DNA from: CAWJJM01 sp963843275
GTDB lineage: Bacteria > Acidobacteriota > Thermoanaerobaculia > Multivoradales > JBCCEF01
Assembly: GCA_963843275.1 (NCBI GenBank)
Contig: CAWJJM010000006.1
Coordinates: 62,001 to 126,000 of the forward strand
Length of the DNA stretch: 64,000 nt
Direction: 5' to 3'
Position 1 is the first letter of the stretch; each line of letters opens with the position of its first letter. Shown piece after piece: positions 42,012-50,889 of this stretch. The position numbers were made by a program, and so were the translations under genes. A model generated the notes under the pieces. That model did no database searches. It had not been told where the DNA came from and was given only the letters and a program-made list of their open reading frames with translations.

Positions 42012-43352
42012 ATGCGCGTGACCAGCGAACGGAGCGTCCCCCTGAAGGCGGGCGAGGTGCGCGAGCACCTCTCCCGGCACATCCTCGTCGACGGCTTCCA
42101 CCTGGTGGTGGACCTCGCCAAGAGTCGCGGACCGTGGCTCTACGACGCCATCCGCGACCGTCCGCTGCTCGACCTGTACACCAGCTTCTCCACCTGCCCC
42201 CTGGGCTACAACCACCCGGGCCTCGACGACGAGGAGTTCCAGCGCCGGATCCTGCCGGCGGCGCTCAACAAGCCGGCCAACTCCGACATCTACACCGCGG
42301 AGCTGGCCGACTTCGTGGACACCTTCGCCCGCACCCTGCCCGACGAGCTGGCGCACCACCTGTTCTTCATCGAGGGCGGCGCGCTGGCGGTCGAGAACGC
42401 GCTCAAGGCGGCCTTCGACTGGAAGGTGCGCAAGAACCTCGCGGCCGGCCGCGGCGAGAAGGGCTCGAAGGTGATCCACTTCCGCCAGGCCTTCCACGGG
42501 CGCACCGGCTACACCCTGTCGGTGACCAACACCGCCGACCCGCGCAAGACGCAGTACTTCCCGAAGTTCGACTGGCCGCGGGTCACCAACCCGAAGCTGC
42601 GCTTCCCGGTCACCGACGAGGTCCTGGCCGAGGTCGAGGCCGCCGAGCGCCGCGCGGTGGAGGAGATCGAGCGCGCCGTGGCGGCCGACCCCCACGACGT
42701 CGCCTGCCTGTTCATCGAGCCGATCCAGGGCGAGGGCGGCGACAACCACTTCCGCGGCGAGTTCCTGCGCGAGCTGCGCCGGCTCGCCGACGAGCACGAG
42801 TTCCTGCTCGTCTTCGACGAGGTGCAGACGGGGTTCGGAACCACCGGCGCGTGGTGGTGCTTCGAGCACTTCGACGTCGTGCCCGATCTGCTCGCCTTCG
42901 GCAAGAAGACCCAGGTGTGCGGCGTCTGCGCCGGCCCGCGCCTCGACGAGGTCGACTCGGTCTTCAAGGTCTCCAGCCGGATCAACTCCACCTGGGGCGG
43001 CAACCTCGTCGACATGATCCGCTGCCAGCGCTACGTGGAGATCATCGAGGAGGAGGACCTGCTCGCCAACGCGCGGCGCATGGGGGCGATGCTGCTCGAC
43101 GGGCTGCGGCAGCTCGAGGAGCGCTTCACCGGCCGGGTCACCAACGCGCGCGGCCGCGGCCTGTTCCTGGCCTTCGACCTGCCGGACACCGCGACCCGCG
43201 ACCGGACGCTGAAGGCGCTCATCGACAGCGACGTGCTGGGCCTGCCCTCCGGTGCGTCGGCGATCCGCTTCCGTCCCTCGCTGGTGATCGGCCCGGAGGA
43301 GGTCGCCGAGGGCCTGCGTCGGGTCGAACGGGCCCTCCAACAGCTCCTCTGA
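42012..43352 (+). CDS. lat: L-lysine 6-aminotransferase
   Basis: A 446-aa PLP enzyme expected to move the epsilon-amino group of lysine to 2-oxoglutarate, giving 2-aminoadipate 6-semialdehyde. Features typical of this branch of class III aminotransferases include NKPANSDIYTAE near residue 92, FIEGGALAVENALKAAFDWK near 119, HFRQAFHGRTGYTLS near 157, FDEVQTGFG near 272 and the PLP lysine block FGKKTQVCGV near 297. Its length matches the family. The next step of the pathway is encoded by the ALDH7-family gene at 46694, 3.3 kb away, so the two likely serve lysine breakdown. Start ATG 42012 follows GAGGAG. Confidence 0.92.
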   Translation: MRVTSERSVPLKAGEVREHLSRHILVDGFHLVVDLAKSRGPWLYDAIRDRPLLDLYTSFSTCPLGYNHPGLDDEEFQRRILPAALNKPANSDIYTAELADFVDTFARTLPDELAHHLFFIEGGALAVENALKAAFDWKVRKNLAAGRGEKGSKVIHFRQAFHGRTGYTLSVTNTADPRKTQYFPKFDWPRVTNPKLRFPVTDEVLAEVEAAERRAVEEIERAVAADPHDVACLFIEPIQGEGGDNHFRGEFLRELRRLADEHEFLLVFDEVQTGFGTTGAWWCFEHFDVVPDLLAFGKKTQVCGVCAGPRLDEVDSVFKVSSRINSTWGGNLVDMIRCQRYVEIIEEEDLLANARRMGAMLLDGLRQLEERFTGRVTNARGRGLFLAFDLPDTATRDRTLKALIDSDVLGLPSGASAIRFRPSLVIGPEEVAEGLRRVERALQQLL

Positions 43353-43372
43353 CGCGCCCCTCCCGGACCCTC

Positions 43373-43399
43373 CCGCGGCGGCGCCGGCCGTCGCCGCGG
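43373..43399 (+). terminator. 8-bp hairpin after lat
   Basis: CCGCGGCG at 43373-43380 pairs with 43392-43399, 21 bp after the lat stop. No clear U-tract. Confidence 0.35.
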
Positions 43400-43751
43400 A
43401 AAGGGAACGATTTACAACACCGCGGCGCCCGCGGCCTTCCTCCATACCTTTCGGTTACGTCCGTCCGCGGCGCGCCGCGCGCGCCGCGCTGCGGCGGCGT
43501 CCCGACTCCCCCGCGGTGCGGCCCCCGTCACCCCATCGTCACTCAGACGTTCTTGATGATAACCTGGAAAGCACTGCAACGTAAGGACTTCCGAGGACTG
43601 CACAAGAGCCTGTGCAAAGCGGAACGGTCCTTGTCACGACGGGGTGAACCGCCGCCGATCCACAGGATTTTCCACAGAGTTTGTGGAGAATGCGCACGCC
43701 GTCCCGCGCTCGGGAATTGCAAGAAGCGGACCCACCTCGGAACGTCAACGA
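43400..43751. other. AT-richer convergent intergenic region with a DnaA-box-like cluster
   Basis: About 350 bp without a credible gene, between the 3' ends of two convergent genes, so it is not a promoter region for either. It is visibly less GC-rich than its surroundings. DnaA-box-like 9-mers: CGATCCACA (43656-43664, seven of nine against TTATCCACA), TTTTCCACA (43668-43676, eight of nine) and, inverted, TGTGGAGAA (43682-43690, eight of nine). A second inverted pair, TGCACA (43599-43604) and TGTGCA (43611-43616), lies just upstream. It may be a replication-related site, a DnaA titration site or an untranslated RNA gene. No dnaA or dnaN gene is in the window. Confidence 0.4.
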
Positions 43752-45857
43752 TCACTCGCCGCCGGCCCGGCAGCCGCGCTCGCCGAAGGCCGCCGGCGAG
43801 CTTCCCGGGAGCACCGTGGCCGGCGGCAGGTCGACCTGCCGGGCGAGCCCCGCCCGGACGTCGATCTCGAGCCAACCGGCCCGCACCCCGGAACGGCGGA
43901 AGACCTGCGACGCCCAGGGCAGCCACCCCCAGCGGGCCGCCGGTCCCGGCGACGGGTCGGCCGCGGTCAGCGTCAGCCGCGCGATCCCGGGCGCGACCGC
44001 GGGGTCCCAGCCCGTCAGCCGGTCGACCAGGGCCTGGCGCCAACCGGCCTCGATCCCCGGCCACCGCGCGGCCGCCGCGACCGCCGCGTCGAGCCGGTCC
44101 GCCCGCCCCTCCCAGTAGGTGGCGGCGGCGAGGCGGGGCTCGGCGAGCAGCGCCCGCCCCCCGGCGTCGGCGGCCGCCTCCGGATCGGTGGAGACGACGG
44201 CGAGCAGGAACGGCGCGGCGGCGCCGAGCGGATCGAGGTGACAGGCGCGCTCGAACGCGATCGGGGCCCACCCCTCGCCCGCCGCCTGCGCCGCCTCCCC
44301 GGCGAGCAGCCACAGGGGTGCCACCCCTGCGGCGTCCTCGGCGGCCGAGAGCGCCCGCTCCGCCTCCTCCTCCCCCGCCTCGCCCGCCGCCACCCGGGCG
44401 GCCGCCAGCTCCGCCCGGTACAGCGGGAATGCGGGGTCGAGGTCCACCGCGGCCTGCAGCAGCGCGATCGCCGCCGCCTCGTCGGCCCGTAGCGAGCGGT
44501 CGTAGGCGAGCTGCGCCCGGTCGAGCGGCACCAGCACCAGGGCGGCCGCCGCGACGTAGAGGACCACCGGCAGATCGCCCCGGCCGCGCCGCCGCGCCCC
44601 CGGCAACCGGCGCGGCCCCTCCCCTGCGAGCGTCGCGCCCGCCACCAACGCCAGCGCCGCCGGGACCGCCGGCACCGCCAGCGGGGCGACGAAGAGCAGC
44701 GCCACGCCGGTGCCGGTCAGACCGAGGAGCCCCGCCGTCACCAGCTCGGGGTCCGCCGCCACCGGGCGCGCCGCCAGGCGTCTCCAGCCGAACAGCCCCG
44801 CCAGCGCGGCGACGAACAGCACGGCCGGGACGCCGATCTCGTAGCCGAGTTGCAGCGGCAGCGAGTGGAGGTCGGCGAGGGTCTCCGACGGCGGGTTGAG
44901 GCCCGGGACCGGCCGCAGCCACTCGGCGACCGTCCACGGCACCGCCCCGGGGCCCCAGCCGAGCAGCGGGCGCTCGCCGAGGCCGCGCAGACCGGCAGCG
45001 TAGTAGGTGAGGCGCGCCCGGGCGGAAGGGTCGCGGCCGGCCACCACGGTGGCGAGCCGCGGCAGCAGCGCCGCCGTCGCAGCCACCAGTGCGAGGCCCA
45101 GCGCCGCCGCCGCCAGGCGCCGCGCCGTGCCGACCCGCCGACCGCGCCGCGGCAGCGCGAAGCGCAGGCCCGCCACGACGAGGAGCGCGGCGAGGCCGAG
45201 CCCGCCCGCCAGGCTCCCGGTGGCGGCCAGCGCCACGCCGCCGAGCGCCGCGCCCGCCCCGGCCAGCCAGCGCGCCGGCCCCGGTGCCCGCACCGGCAGC
45301 AGGGCCACCGGCAGCAGGGCGAGCAGCCACACCGCCAGCAGCTCGTGGTGCCCCAGCGGTTGCGCCGCCCGCGGCTGCGCCGACAGCCAGCGGCCCCACA
45401 GGGCGTCCGCGGCCACCGCCCCCACCACGACCGCGAGTGCCGCGCTGCCGCGGCGGCGCTCGCGGCGCCCCGGCCAGCAGCGGGCGACCGCCGCCGGCAC
45501 CAGCAGCCAGGCGGGCAGGGTGAGCGCCGCCACCAGGCCGGCCCGCGACACCGGCGAGGCCCAGGCGGCGGCGGCGGCGGTCAGCCACAGGGCCGGCAGC
45601 AGGAAGCGGCCGCGCCGCCCCAGCGCCAGCGGCTGCACCCAGGCCGGGGCGGCGAACAGCGCCGCGGCGAGCACCAGCGCCTGGACGCCGATCGCCCCGG
45701 CGGCGGTGGCGCCACCGGGCAGGTCGACGCCGAAGACCCCCGCCGTGTGACCGAGGGTCCCGAACGAGAACGAGACCAGCGCCAGACCGGCCGCCGGGAC
45801 GAGGGCGAGGAGGTCGCCGCGCCGGATCGCCCGCCCGCTCGCCGCGTCGCGCTGCAT
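43752..45857 (-). CDS. O-antigen ligase-like (Wzy/WaaL) multispan membrane protein
   Basis: A 701-aa protein with about a dozen hydrophobic segments over residues 15-460, followed by a soluble, Ala-rich helical tail (about 460-701) that looks TPR-like. The block GERPLLGWGPGAVPWTVAEW near 315 and the following LADLHSLPLQLGYEIGVPA near 350 match the Wzy_C region of O-antigen ligase and polymerase proteins, including the functional His. It would attach or polymerise a surface glycan from a lipid carrier. No other glycan genes are nearby, so the substrate is open. Start ATG 45857. It is the second gene after nth on the same strand (22 bp gap). Confidence 0.8.
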   Translation of the reverse strand: MQRDAASGRAIRRGDLLALVPAAGLALVSFSFGTLGHTAGVFGVDLPGGATAAGAIGVQALVLAAALFAAPAWVQPLALGRRGRFLLPALWLTAAAAAWASPVSRAGLVAALTLPAWLLVPAAVARCWPGRRERRRGSAALAVVVGAVAADALWGRWLSAQPRAAQPLGHHELLAVWLLALLPVALLPVRAPGPARWLAGAGAALGGVALAATGSLAGGLGLAALLVVAGLRFALPRRGRRVGTARRLAAAALGLALVAATAALLPRLATVVAGRDPSARARLTYYAAGLRGLGERPLLGWGPGAVPWTVAEWLRPVPGLNPPSETLADLHSLPLQLGYEIGVPAVLFVAALAGLFGWRRLAARPVAADPELVTAGLLGLTGTGVALLFVAPLAVPAVPAALALVAGATLAGEGPRRLPGARRRGRGDLPVVLYVAAAALVLVPLDRAQLAYDRSLRADEAAAIALLQAAVDLDPAFPLYRAELAAARVAAGEAGEEEAERALSAAEDAAGVAPLWLLAGEAAQAAGEGWAPIAFERACHLDPLGAAAPFLLAVVSTDPEAAADAGGRALLAEPRLAAATYWEGRADRLDAAVAAAARWPGIEAGWRQALVDRLTGWDPAVAPGIARLTLTAADPSPGPAARWGWLPWASQVFRRSGVRAGWLEIDVRAGLARQVDLPPATVLPGSSPAAFGERGCRAGGE

Positions 45858-45879
45858 CGCCCGGGTCCCGGGGGCGGCC

Positions 45880-46545
45880 TCAGTCAGAGGCCGTCACCCC
45901 GTTGCGTGGACAGAGCGCCGCCAGCGGACAGCGCGAGCAGCCCGGGCGCCGGGCGACGCAGACCCGGCGGCCGTGGAGGATCAGCGCGTGCCCGGCGAAG
46001 ATCCACTCCTCCCGCGGCAGCCGCGCCGTCAGGTCGCGCTCGACCTTGGCCGGGTCGGTCTCGGCGCTCAGCCCGAGGCGGTGGGCGACGCGCTTGACGT
46101 GGGTGTCGACCACCACCCCGGCGGCCACCCCGAAGGCCGTGCCCAGGACCAGGTTGGCGGTCTTCCGCGCCACCCCGGGCAGGGTCACCAGCTCGTCGAG
46201 CGTCCGCGGCACCTCGCCGCCGAAGTCGGCCTCCAGCTTGCGGGCCGCGCCGAGGACCGCCTTGGTCTTCTGGCGGAAGAAGCCGGTCGAGTGGATCTCG
46301 CGCTCGAAGTCGGCGGGGTCGGCGGCGGCGTAGTCGGCGGCGGACCGGTAGCGGCGGAAGAGGTCGGCGGTGACCCGGTTCACCCGCTCGTCGGTCGACT
46401 GCGCCGAGAGGATGGTGGCGACCAGCAGATCGAGCGGCGTCTCCCAGTCGAGCTCCACGTCGGCGTCCGGATAGGCGTCGTGCAGGGCTGCCGGCAGCCG
46501 CCGCACGGCCTCCTCCGTCATCGCCTGGAAATCGCTCGCCGCCAT
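45880..46545 (-). CDS. nth: Endonuclease III (DNA glycosylase/AP lyase)
   Basis: A 221-aa base-excision repair enzyme that removes oxidised pyrimidines and nicks the abasic site. The helix-hairpin-helix LPGVARKTANLVLG near residue 117 includes the catalytic Lys, and the catalytic Asp is in VVDTHVKR near 140. The four-cysteine iron-sulfur loop CVARRPGCSRCPLAALC (C-x6-C-x2-C-x5-C) lies near 196-212. ATG 46545 (MAASDFQAM) is my choice; ATGs at 46572 and 46521 are alternatives. It is divergent from the ALDH7 gene and precedes the O-antigen-ligase-like gene. Confidence 0.94.
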   Translation of the reverse strand: MAASDFQAMTEEAVRRLPAALHDAYPDADVELDWETPLDLLVATILSAQSTDERVNRVTADLFRRYRSAADYAAADPADFEREIHSTGFFRQKTKAVLGAARKLEADFGGEVPRTLDELVTLPGVARKTANLVLGTAFGVAAGVVVDTHVKRVAHRLGLSAETDPAKVERDLTARLPREEWIFAGHALILHGRRVCVARRPGCSRCPLAALCPRNGVTASD

Positions 46546-46693
46546 CGCCCCGCGGTCCTCCGCGGCGGCCATCTTACGTCCAGGCGCCGGGGCCGCACCG
46601 CGGCCCCCGGCTGCGATATCCTCGGGGCCGGCCGCGCCCCGATCGCCTCCGGCGCCGGCCGACCCCCTGAACCACCCGCGAGGAGCGTTTCCC

Positions 46694-48275
46694 ATGACCC
46701 CCACCGCCACCACCCCGGACGTCCACGAGCTGCTCGCCGCCCTCGGCGTCGAGCACGAGAGCTCCGGCGCCTTCGCCGGCCGCTGGCTGCCCACCGGCGG
46801 CGAGCGCATCGAGTCGCTGAACCCGGCCACCGGCGAGGTGCTCGGCGCCGTGACCGCCGCCACCGCCGACGACTGGGAGGAGGTCGCCGCCACCGCCGAA
46901 GCGGCCTTCGCCGAGTGGCGGACCTGGCCGGCGCCGCGGCGCGGCGAGGTGGTGCGCCAGCTCGGCCAGGCGCTGCGCGAGCACAAGGAGGAGCTGGGGC
47001 GCCTGGTGACGCTGGAGGCCGGCAAGATCCTCTCCGAGGGGCTGGGGGAGGTCCAGGAGATGATCGACATGGCCGACCTCGCCGTCGGCATGTCGCGCCA
47101 GCTCTACGGCCTGTCGATGCACTCGGAGCGGCCGCTGCACCGCATGTACGAGCAGTGGCACCCGCTGGGCCCGGTCGGCATCGTCACCGCCTTCAACTTC
47201 CCGGTGGCGGTGTGGGCGTGGAACGCCTGCGTGGCGGCGGTGGCCGGCGACTCGATGGTGTGGAAGCCGTCGAGCCAGGTGCCGCTGACCGCGGTGGCGG
47301 TGACCCGCATCGCCCACCGCGTGCTCGAGGCCAACGGGGCGCCGCCGATCTTCGGGCTGCTGGTGGCGGGACGCCAGGTGGGCGCGAAGATGGTCGCCGA
47401 CCCGCGCTTCCCGCTGATCTCCGCCACCGGGTCGGTGGCGATGGGCCGCGAGATCGGCCGCACCGTCGCCGACCGCCTCGGCCGCTCGCTGCTCGAGCTC
47501 GGCGGCAACAACGGCATCGTGGTCACCGACGACGCCGACCTCGACCTGGCGCTGCGGGCGATCGTCTTCGCCGCCGTGGGCACGGCCGGCCAGCGCTGCA
47601 CCACGACCCGGCGGCTGTTCCTGCAGCGCGGCATCGCCGCCGAGATGAAGCGGCGGCTGGTCGACGCCTACGGGTCGATCCCGGTGGGCGACCCGGCCGA
47701 GCCGGGTACTCTGATGGGCCCGCTGATCAACGAAAAGGCCGTCGGCGACATGATGCGCGCGCTCGACACCGTCCGCGAGCAGGGCGGCCGGGTGCTCTAC
47801 GGCGGCGGCCGGCTCGACCGCCCCGGCTTCTTCGTCGAGCCCACCCTGGTGGAGGCGGCGCCCCACATGCCGATCACCTGCGAGGAGACCTTCGCTCCCA
47901 TCCTCTACCTGTTCGAGTTCGACGACTCTCGACGAGGCGATCGCCCAGCACAACGCGGTGCCCCAGGGTCTGTCGTCGGCCATCTTCACCCTCAACCTGC
48001 GCCACGCCGAGCGCTTCCTCGCCGCCACCGGCAGCGACTGCGGCATCGCCAACGTCAACATCGGCACCTCCGGGGCCGAGATCGGCGGCGCCTTCGGCGG
48101 CGAGAAGGAGACCGGCGGCGGCCGCGAGGCGGGCTCGGACTCCTGGAAGGCCTACATGCGGCGGCAGACCTGCACCCTGAACTGGGGCACCGACCTGCCG
48201 CTCGCCCAGGGGGTGACCTTCGAGGTCGGCGGCGCCGAGGGCGAGGGGGTCGCGGGCAGCGAGGTCGCCGGATAG
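46694..48275 (+). CDS. ALDH7-family aminoadipate-semialdehyde dehydrogenase, with an apparent +1 frameshift
   Basis: An aldehyde dehydrogenase of the antiquitin (ALDH7A1) branch, expected to oxidise 2-aminoadipate 6-semialdehyde to 2-aminoadipate with NAD. Branch-specific motifs are ELGGNNGIVV near residue 272, the catalytic Cys in TAGQRCTTTRRL near 303, and IGTSGAEIGGAFGGEKETGG near 457. The frame shifts at about 47,927: removing one T restores FEFDDLDEAIAQHNAVPQ and joins the two parts into 526 aa. The C-terminal part, including RQTCTLNWG, follows in the new frame to the TAG at 48273. It pairs with the lysine aminotransferase at 42012. Ribosome site GAGGAG before ATG 46694. The frameshift is probably a sequencing indel. 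Confidence 0.9.
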
Positions 48276-48286
48276 CGGCGGCGCGG

Positions 48287-49369
48287 ATGCGACGCGAAGA
48301 CCGCCGGCGGCGGCGCCGGCGCCGGCCCCGGCTCCTCCTCGCCGCGGCCGCGCTGCTCGCGGTCTCCTGCTTCGATCCGCCCGTCCGCGAGGAGCTCGAC
48401 CTCGACTTCGCCGCCGACGGCAGCGTCGCGGTCAGCTTCCGCGCCGAGATCTCCGCCTACCACCTGGAGAAGGGTGACGCCGAGCTGCAGCTCCGCCTGC
48501 GCCGCACCCAGGAGATGTTGCTCAACGGCTGGGACGCGTGGCCGTCGCGTTTCGACCGCGCGGCGCCGGACGAGGAGTCGTTCACCTGGCGGAAGTCGGA
48601 CGGCGAGCTCCTCGCGGTCGAGCGCACCGCCCGACTCACCGAGCCCACGGCGCTGGAACGCTTCTTCTCCGACGTCGTCACCGTCGTCTACACCCCGGGG
48701 CCGGAGCGTTCCGAGCTCGCCTTCTACCCGACCTCCTCGGCGCGGGCGACGGCGGGCGAGCGGCAGCTCGTGGCGCGGCGGCTGGACTCCTGGAGCGCGG
48801 CGGTGGCGCGGTACCTCGCCGCCACCGCGCGCCTCTACGGCTACCTGGCGCTGCATCCCGAGCGCGCGCGCCCGACGCTGGACGAGGTGTTCGGCGCGTC
48901 CGACGACGACCTCCCCCTCCTCGACCGCGAGGAGCCGCTGGTGGCGGCGCTCCGCGACGGCGTCGACGCGGTGACGGCGGTGCTCGAGGTGGCGCCGCAC
49001 GAGGCCACCACGCTGGACGAGCTGTCGCAGCGCGTCTACGATCCCTTCCCCGCGCGGCTGCGGGTCACGGTGCCGGGCCGGGTGCTCGAGGCGGAGGGCT
49101 TCCGCCCCACCGACGAGGGCGGGTTCGAGGTCGGGGGGCGCGGCCTGTGGGCCGCCCTGGAGAGCCTCCAGGGACGGTGGGTCGCCCCCGACCCCGCGGC
49201 GGCCTGGGTGGCACAGAACCGCTCCGGGGGCCACCGGGTCACGGTCGACGAGCTGCTGGCAGGGGGACTGCGGGCCGGCCCGCCTCCCGATGCCGACGAG
49301 GTGCGGCAGGCGCTCGAGGACGCCCTGGGCCCGGCGCCGGTGGTCCGGCTGGCCTGGAGGGCGCCGTGA
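48287..49369 (+). CDS. Predicted lipoprotein of unknown function
   Basis: A 360-aa protein with an extremely basic N-terminus (about eleven Arg in the first 15 residues), a hydrophobic stretch and a lipobox ending at Cys 28 (LLAVSCFDPP). The mature part has no domain I recognise. It begins with a strand-rich segment (EELDLDFAADGSVAVSFRAE) and continues with long helical stretches rich in Arg, Glu and Ala. It starts 11 bp after the ALDH7 stop, so cotranscription is likely, but a link to lysine breakdown is not shown. ATG 48287 is the only start that keeps the lipobox near the N-terminus. Confidence 0.7.
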   Translation: MRREDRRRRRRRRPRLLLAAAALLAVSCFDPPVREELDLDFAADGSVAVSFRAEISAYHLEKGDAELQLRLRRTQEMLLNGWDAWPSRFDRAAPDEESFTWRKSDGELLAVERTARLTEPTALERFFSDVVTVVYTPGPERSELAFYPTSSARATAGERQLVARRLDSWSAAVARYLAATARLYGYLALHPERARPTLDEVFGASDDDLPLLDREEPLVAALRDGVDAVTAVLEVAPHEATTLDELSQRVYDPFPARLRVTVPGRVLEAEGFRPTDEGGFEVGGRGLWAALESLQGRWVAPDPAAAWVAQNRSGGHRVTVDELLAGGLRAGPPPDADEVRQALEDALGPAPVVRLAWRAP

Positions 49370-49497
49370 CAGGATCCCGGAGCTCGGCCCCGGGCGGCGG
49401 CGGCGGGCGCCACGCCGGCTCGAACCTCCGGCAGGCGCGCCGGGACCGACCGGCAGACGCACCGCCACGGACCGACCCGACCACGAGGAGAGACCCG

Positions 49498-50016
49498 ATG
49501 AAGCCCCGCAACCGAACGCTCGCCCTCGCCCTCCCCCTCCTGCTCGCCGCGCTGGCGCCGGCGGTCGGGCGCGCCGCCGCGGCGGCCCGTGCCGACGCCG
49601 ACGCCGTCCTCGGCACCTGGCTCACCGAGCCCGGCGACAAGGGCGGGCGGGCCCACGTGCGCATCACCCGCGACGGCGACACCTTCAGCGGCCGTATCGT
49701 GTGGCTGGAGGAGCCGGACTTCCCGGCCGGCGAGCCGCGCGCCGGCCAGCCCAAGGTGGATCTGGAGAACCCCGACCCGGCGCTGCGCGAGCGGCCGATC
49801 GTGGGGCTCGCCATCCTGCACGGCTTCAGCTACGACGGCTCCGGGGTGTGGTCGGGCGGCACCATCTACGACCCGGCGAACGGCAAGACCTACAAGGCCC
49901 GCATCACCCTCGACGGCCCCGACCGCCTCGACCTGCGCGGCTACGTGGGGATCCCGCTGTTCGGCCGCACCTCGACCTGGAAGCGGGTCGACGACGGCGG
50001 CGGCGACGGCGGATAG
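49498..50016 (+). CDS. Secreted DUF2147-family protein
   Basis: A 172-aa protein with a signal peptide (about residues 8-32, ending GRAAAAA) and a DUF2147-type beta domain. Blocks are AVLGTWLTEPGDKGGRAHVR near 40, RIVWLEEPDFP near 66, GGTIYDPANGKTYKARITLD near 121 and LRGYVGIPLFGRTSTWKR near 146. Such proteins are small secreted beta proteins of unknown function. Start ATG 49498 follows a GAGGAGAG ribosome site. The 2Fe-2S ferredoxin-like gene follows after 10 bp. Confidence 0.88.
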   Translation: MKPRNRTLALALPLLLAALAPAVGRAAAAARADADAVLGTWLTEPGDKGGRAHVRITRDGDTFSGRIVWLEEPDFPAGEPRAGQPKVDLENPDPALRERPIVGLAILHGFSYDGSGVWSGGTIYDPANGKTYKARITLDGPDRLDLRGYVGIPLFGRTSTWKRVDDGGGDGG

Positions 50017-50026
50017 GATCGCGCCC

Positions 50027-50359
50027 ATGCCGATCCCGCGCATCCAGATCCTGGTCTGCACCAACGAGCGGCCCTCCGAAGCGGTCAAGCCGAGCTGCGG
50101 CCGCCGCGGCTCGCTCGACGTCTACCACCGCTTCAAGGACCGGGTGCGCGAGCTCGGCATCCGCGACGAGGTGATCGTAACCCGCACCGGCTGCCTCAAG
50201 CACTGCAGCCAGGGCATCACCGTCGGCATCTGGCCGTACAACCTGTGGTACCGGCAGGTCGGGCCCGGCGACGTCGAAGAGATCCTGCAGGCCTCGGTCC
50301 TCGGCGAAGGCGGCGTGGTGGAGCGGCTGCTGCTGCCCGCCGACGCCCCGTGGGAGTGA
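50027..50359 (+). CDS. Thioredoxin-fold [2Fe-2S] ferredoxin-like protein
   Basis: A 110-aa member of the thioredoxin-like [2Fe-2S] ferredoxin group. Four cluster cysteines are visible: ILVCTNER near residue 10, PSCGRRGS near 23, and TGCLKHCSQG near 55-59. The conserved GITVGIWPYNLWY block follows near 62. It likely carries an electron in the cytoplasm, but its redox partner is unknown. ATG 50027 lies 10 bp after the DUF2147 stop. Length matches the family. Confidence 0.88.
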   Translation: MPIPRIQILVCTNERPSEAVKPSCGRRGSLDVYHRFKDRVRELGIRDEVIVTRTGCLKHCSQGITVGIWPYNLWYRQVGPGDVEEILQASVLGEGGVVERLLLPADAPWE

Positions 50360-50483
50360 CCCTCGCGGCGGAAGTGTGAAAGGGGACCGGCGCCTTTCCC
50401 GTCGGGGCCGGGCGGCTCCCGCCACGCCGGCGGCGGGGGCGTAGCGAGGCGGAGGCACTTCCCCCGGACGGCCCGGGGACGCG

Positions 50484-50529
50484 AAAAGCCCCGGTCCCGC
50501 GGCGGCGGGGTGCCGACGCGGGCCGGGGC
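50484..50529 (-). terminator. Intrinsic terminator of the CsbD-like gene
   Basis: GCCCCGG-T-CCCGC at 50488-50500 pairs with 50518-50529 (one bulged T). On the minus strand the hairpin is followed at once by TTTT (50484-50487), giving the canonical hairpin plus U-run about 35 bp after the stop codon. Confidence 0.75.
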
Positions 50530-50564
50530 GAAGAGCCTCGCAGAGGCGAGGTCGTGGGACGGGG

Positions 50565-50783
50565 CTAGACGGTGACCGTCTCGCGCTCCCGCGCCGCCTG
50601 CCACTCGCGGACCTGGCGCTCGGCCTCGGCCTTCTCGATGCCGTAGCGCTCCTGGATCCGCCCGACCAGCTGCTCGCGCTGGCCCTCGATGACGTCGAGG
50701 TCGTCGTCGGTCAGCCGGCCCCAGTGCTCCTTGACCTTGCCCTTCGCCTGCTTCCAGTTGCCCTTCGTGATGTCCCAAGCCAT
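50565..50783 (-). CDS. CsbD-family stress protein
   Basis: A 72-aa CsbD-like protein. The family pattern is plain: MAWDITKGNWKQAKGKVKEH at the start, then GRLTDDDLDVIEGQREQL near residue 26, and a helical, charged end. Relatives are abundant cytoplasmic stress proteins of unknown mechanism. Start ATG 50783 follows AGGAGA. The leader contains a hairpin (CAGGGTG with CACCCTG) directly upstream, and an intrinsic terminator follows the stop, so it is a clean single-gene unit. Confidence 0.92.
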   Translation of the reverse strand: MAWDITKGNWKQAKGKVKEHWGRLTDDDLDVIEGQREQLVGRIQERYGIEKAEAERQVREWQAARERETVTV

Positions 50784-50889
50784 GTGGTTCTCCTTTCTCC
50801 AGGGTGTGTGTCTCACGGTTGCACCCTGAAATAGGAGCAAGGTCCGTTCCAGGTCGAGCGAGGGAGGGGGGTCGAGGCGACCCTCAGGT

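Noticed and set aside
43412..43603. A 63-aa minus-strand frame in the DnaA-box region
   Set aside because: Composition is Arg/Ala-rich, there is no ribosome site and no domain; the region is better explained as non-coding.
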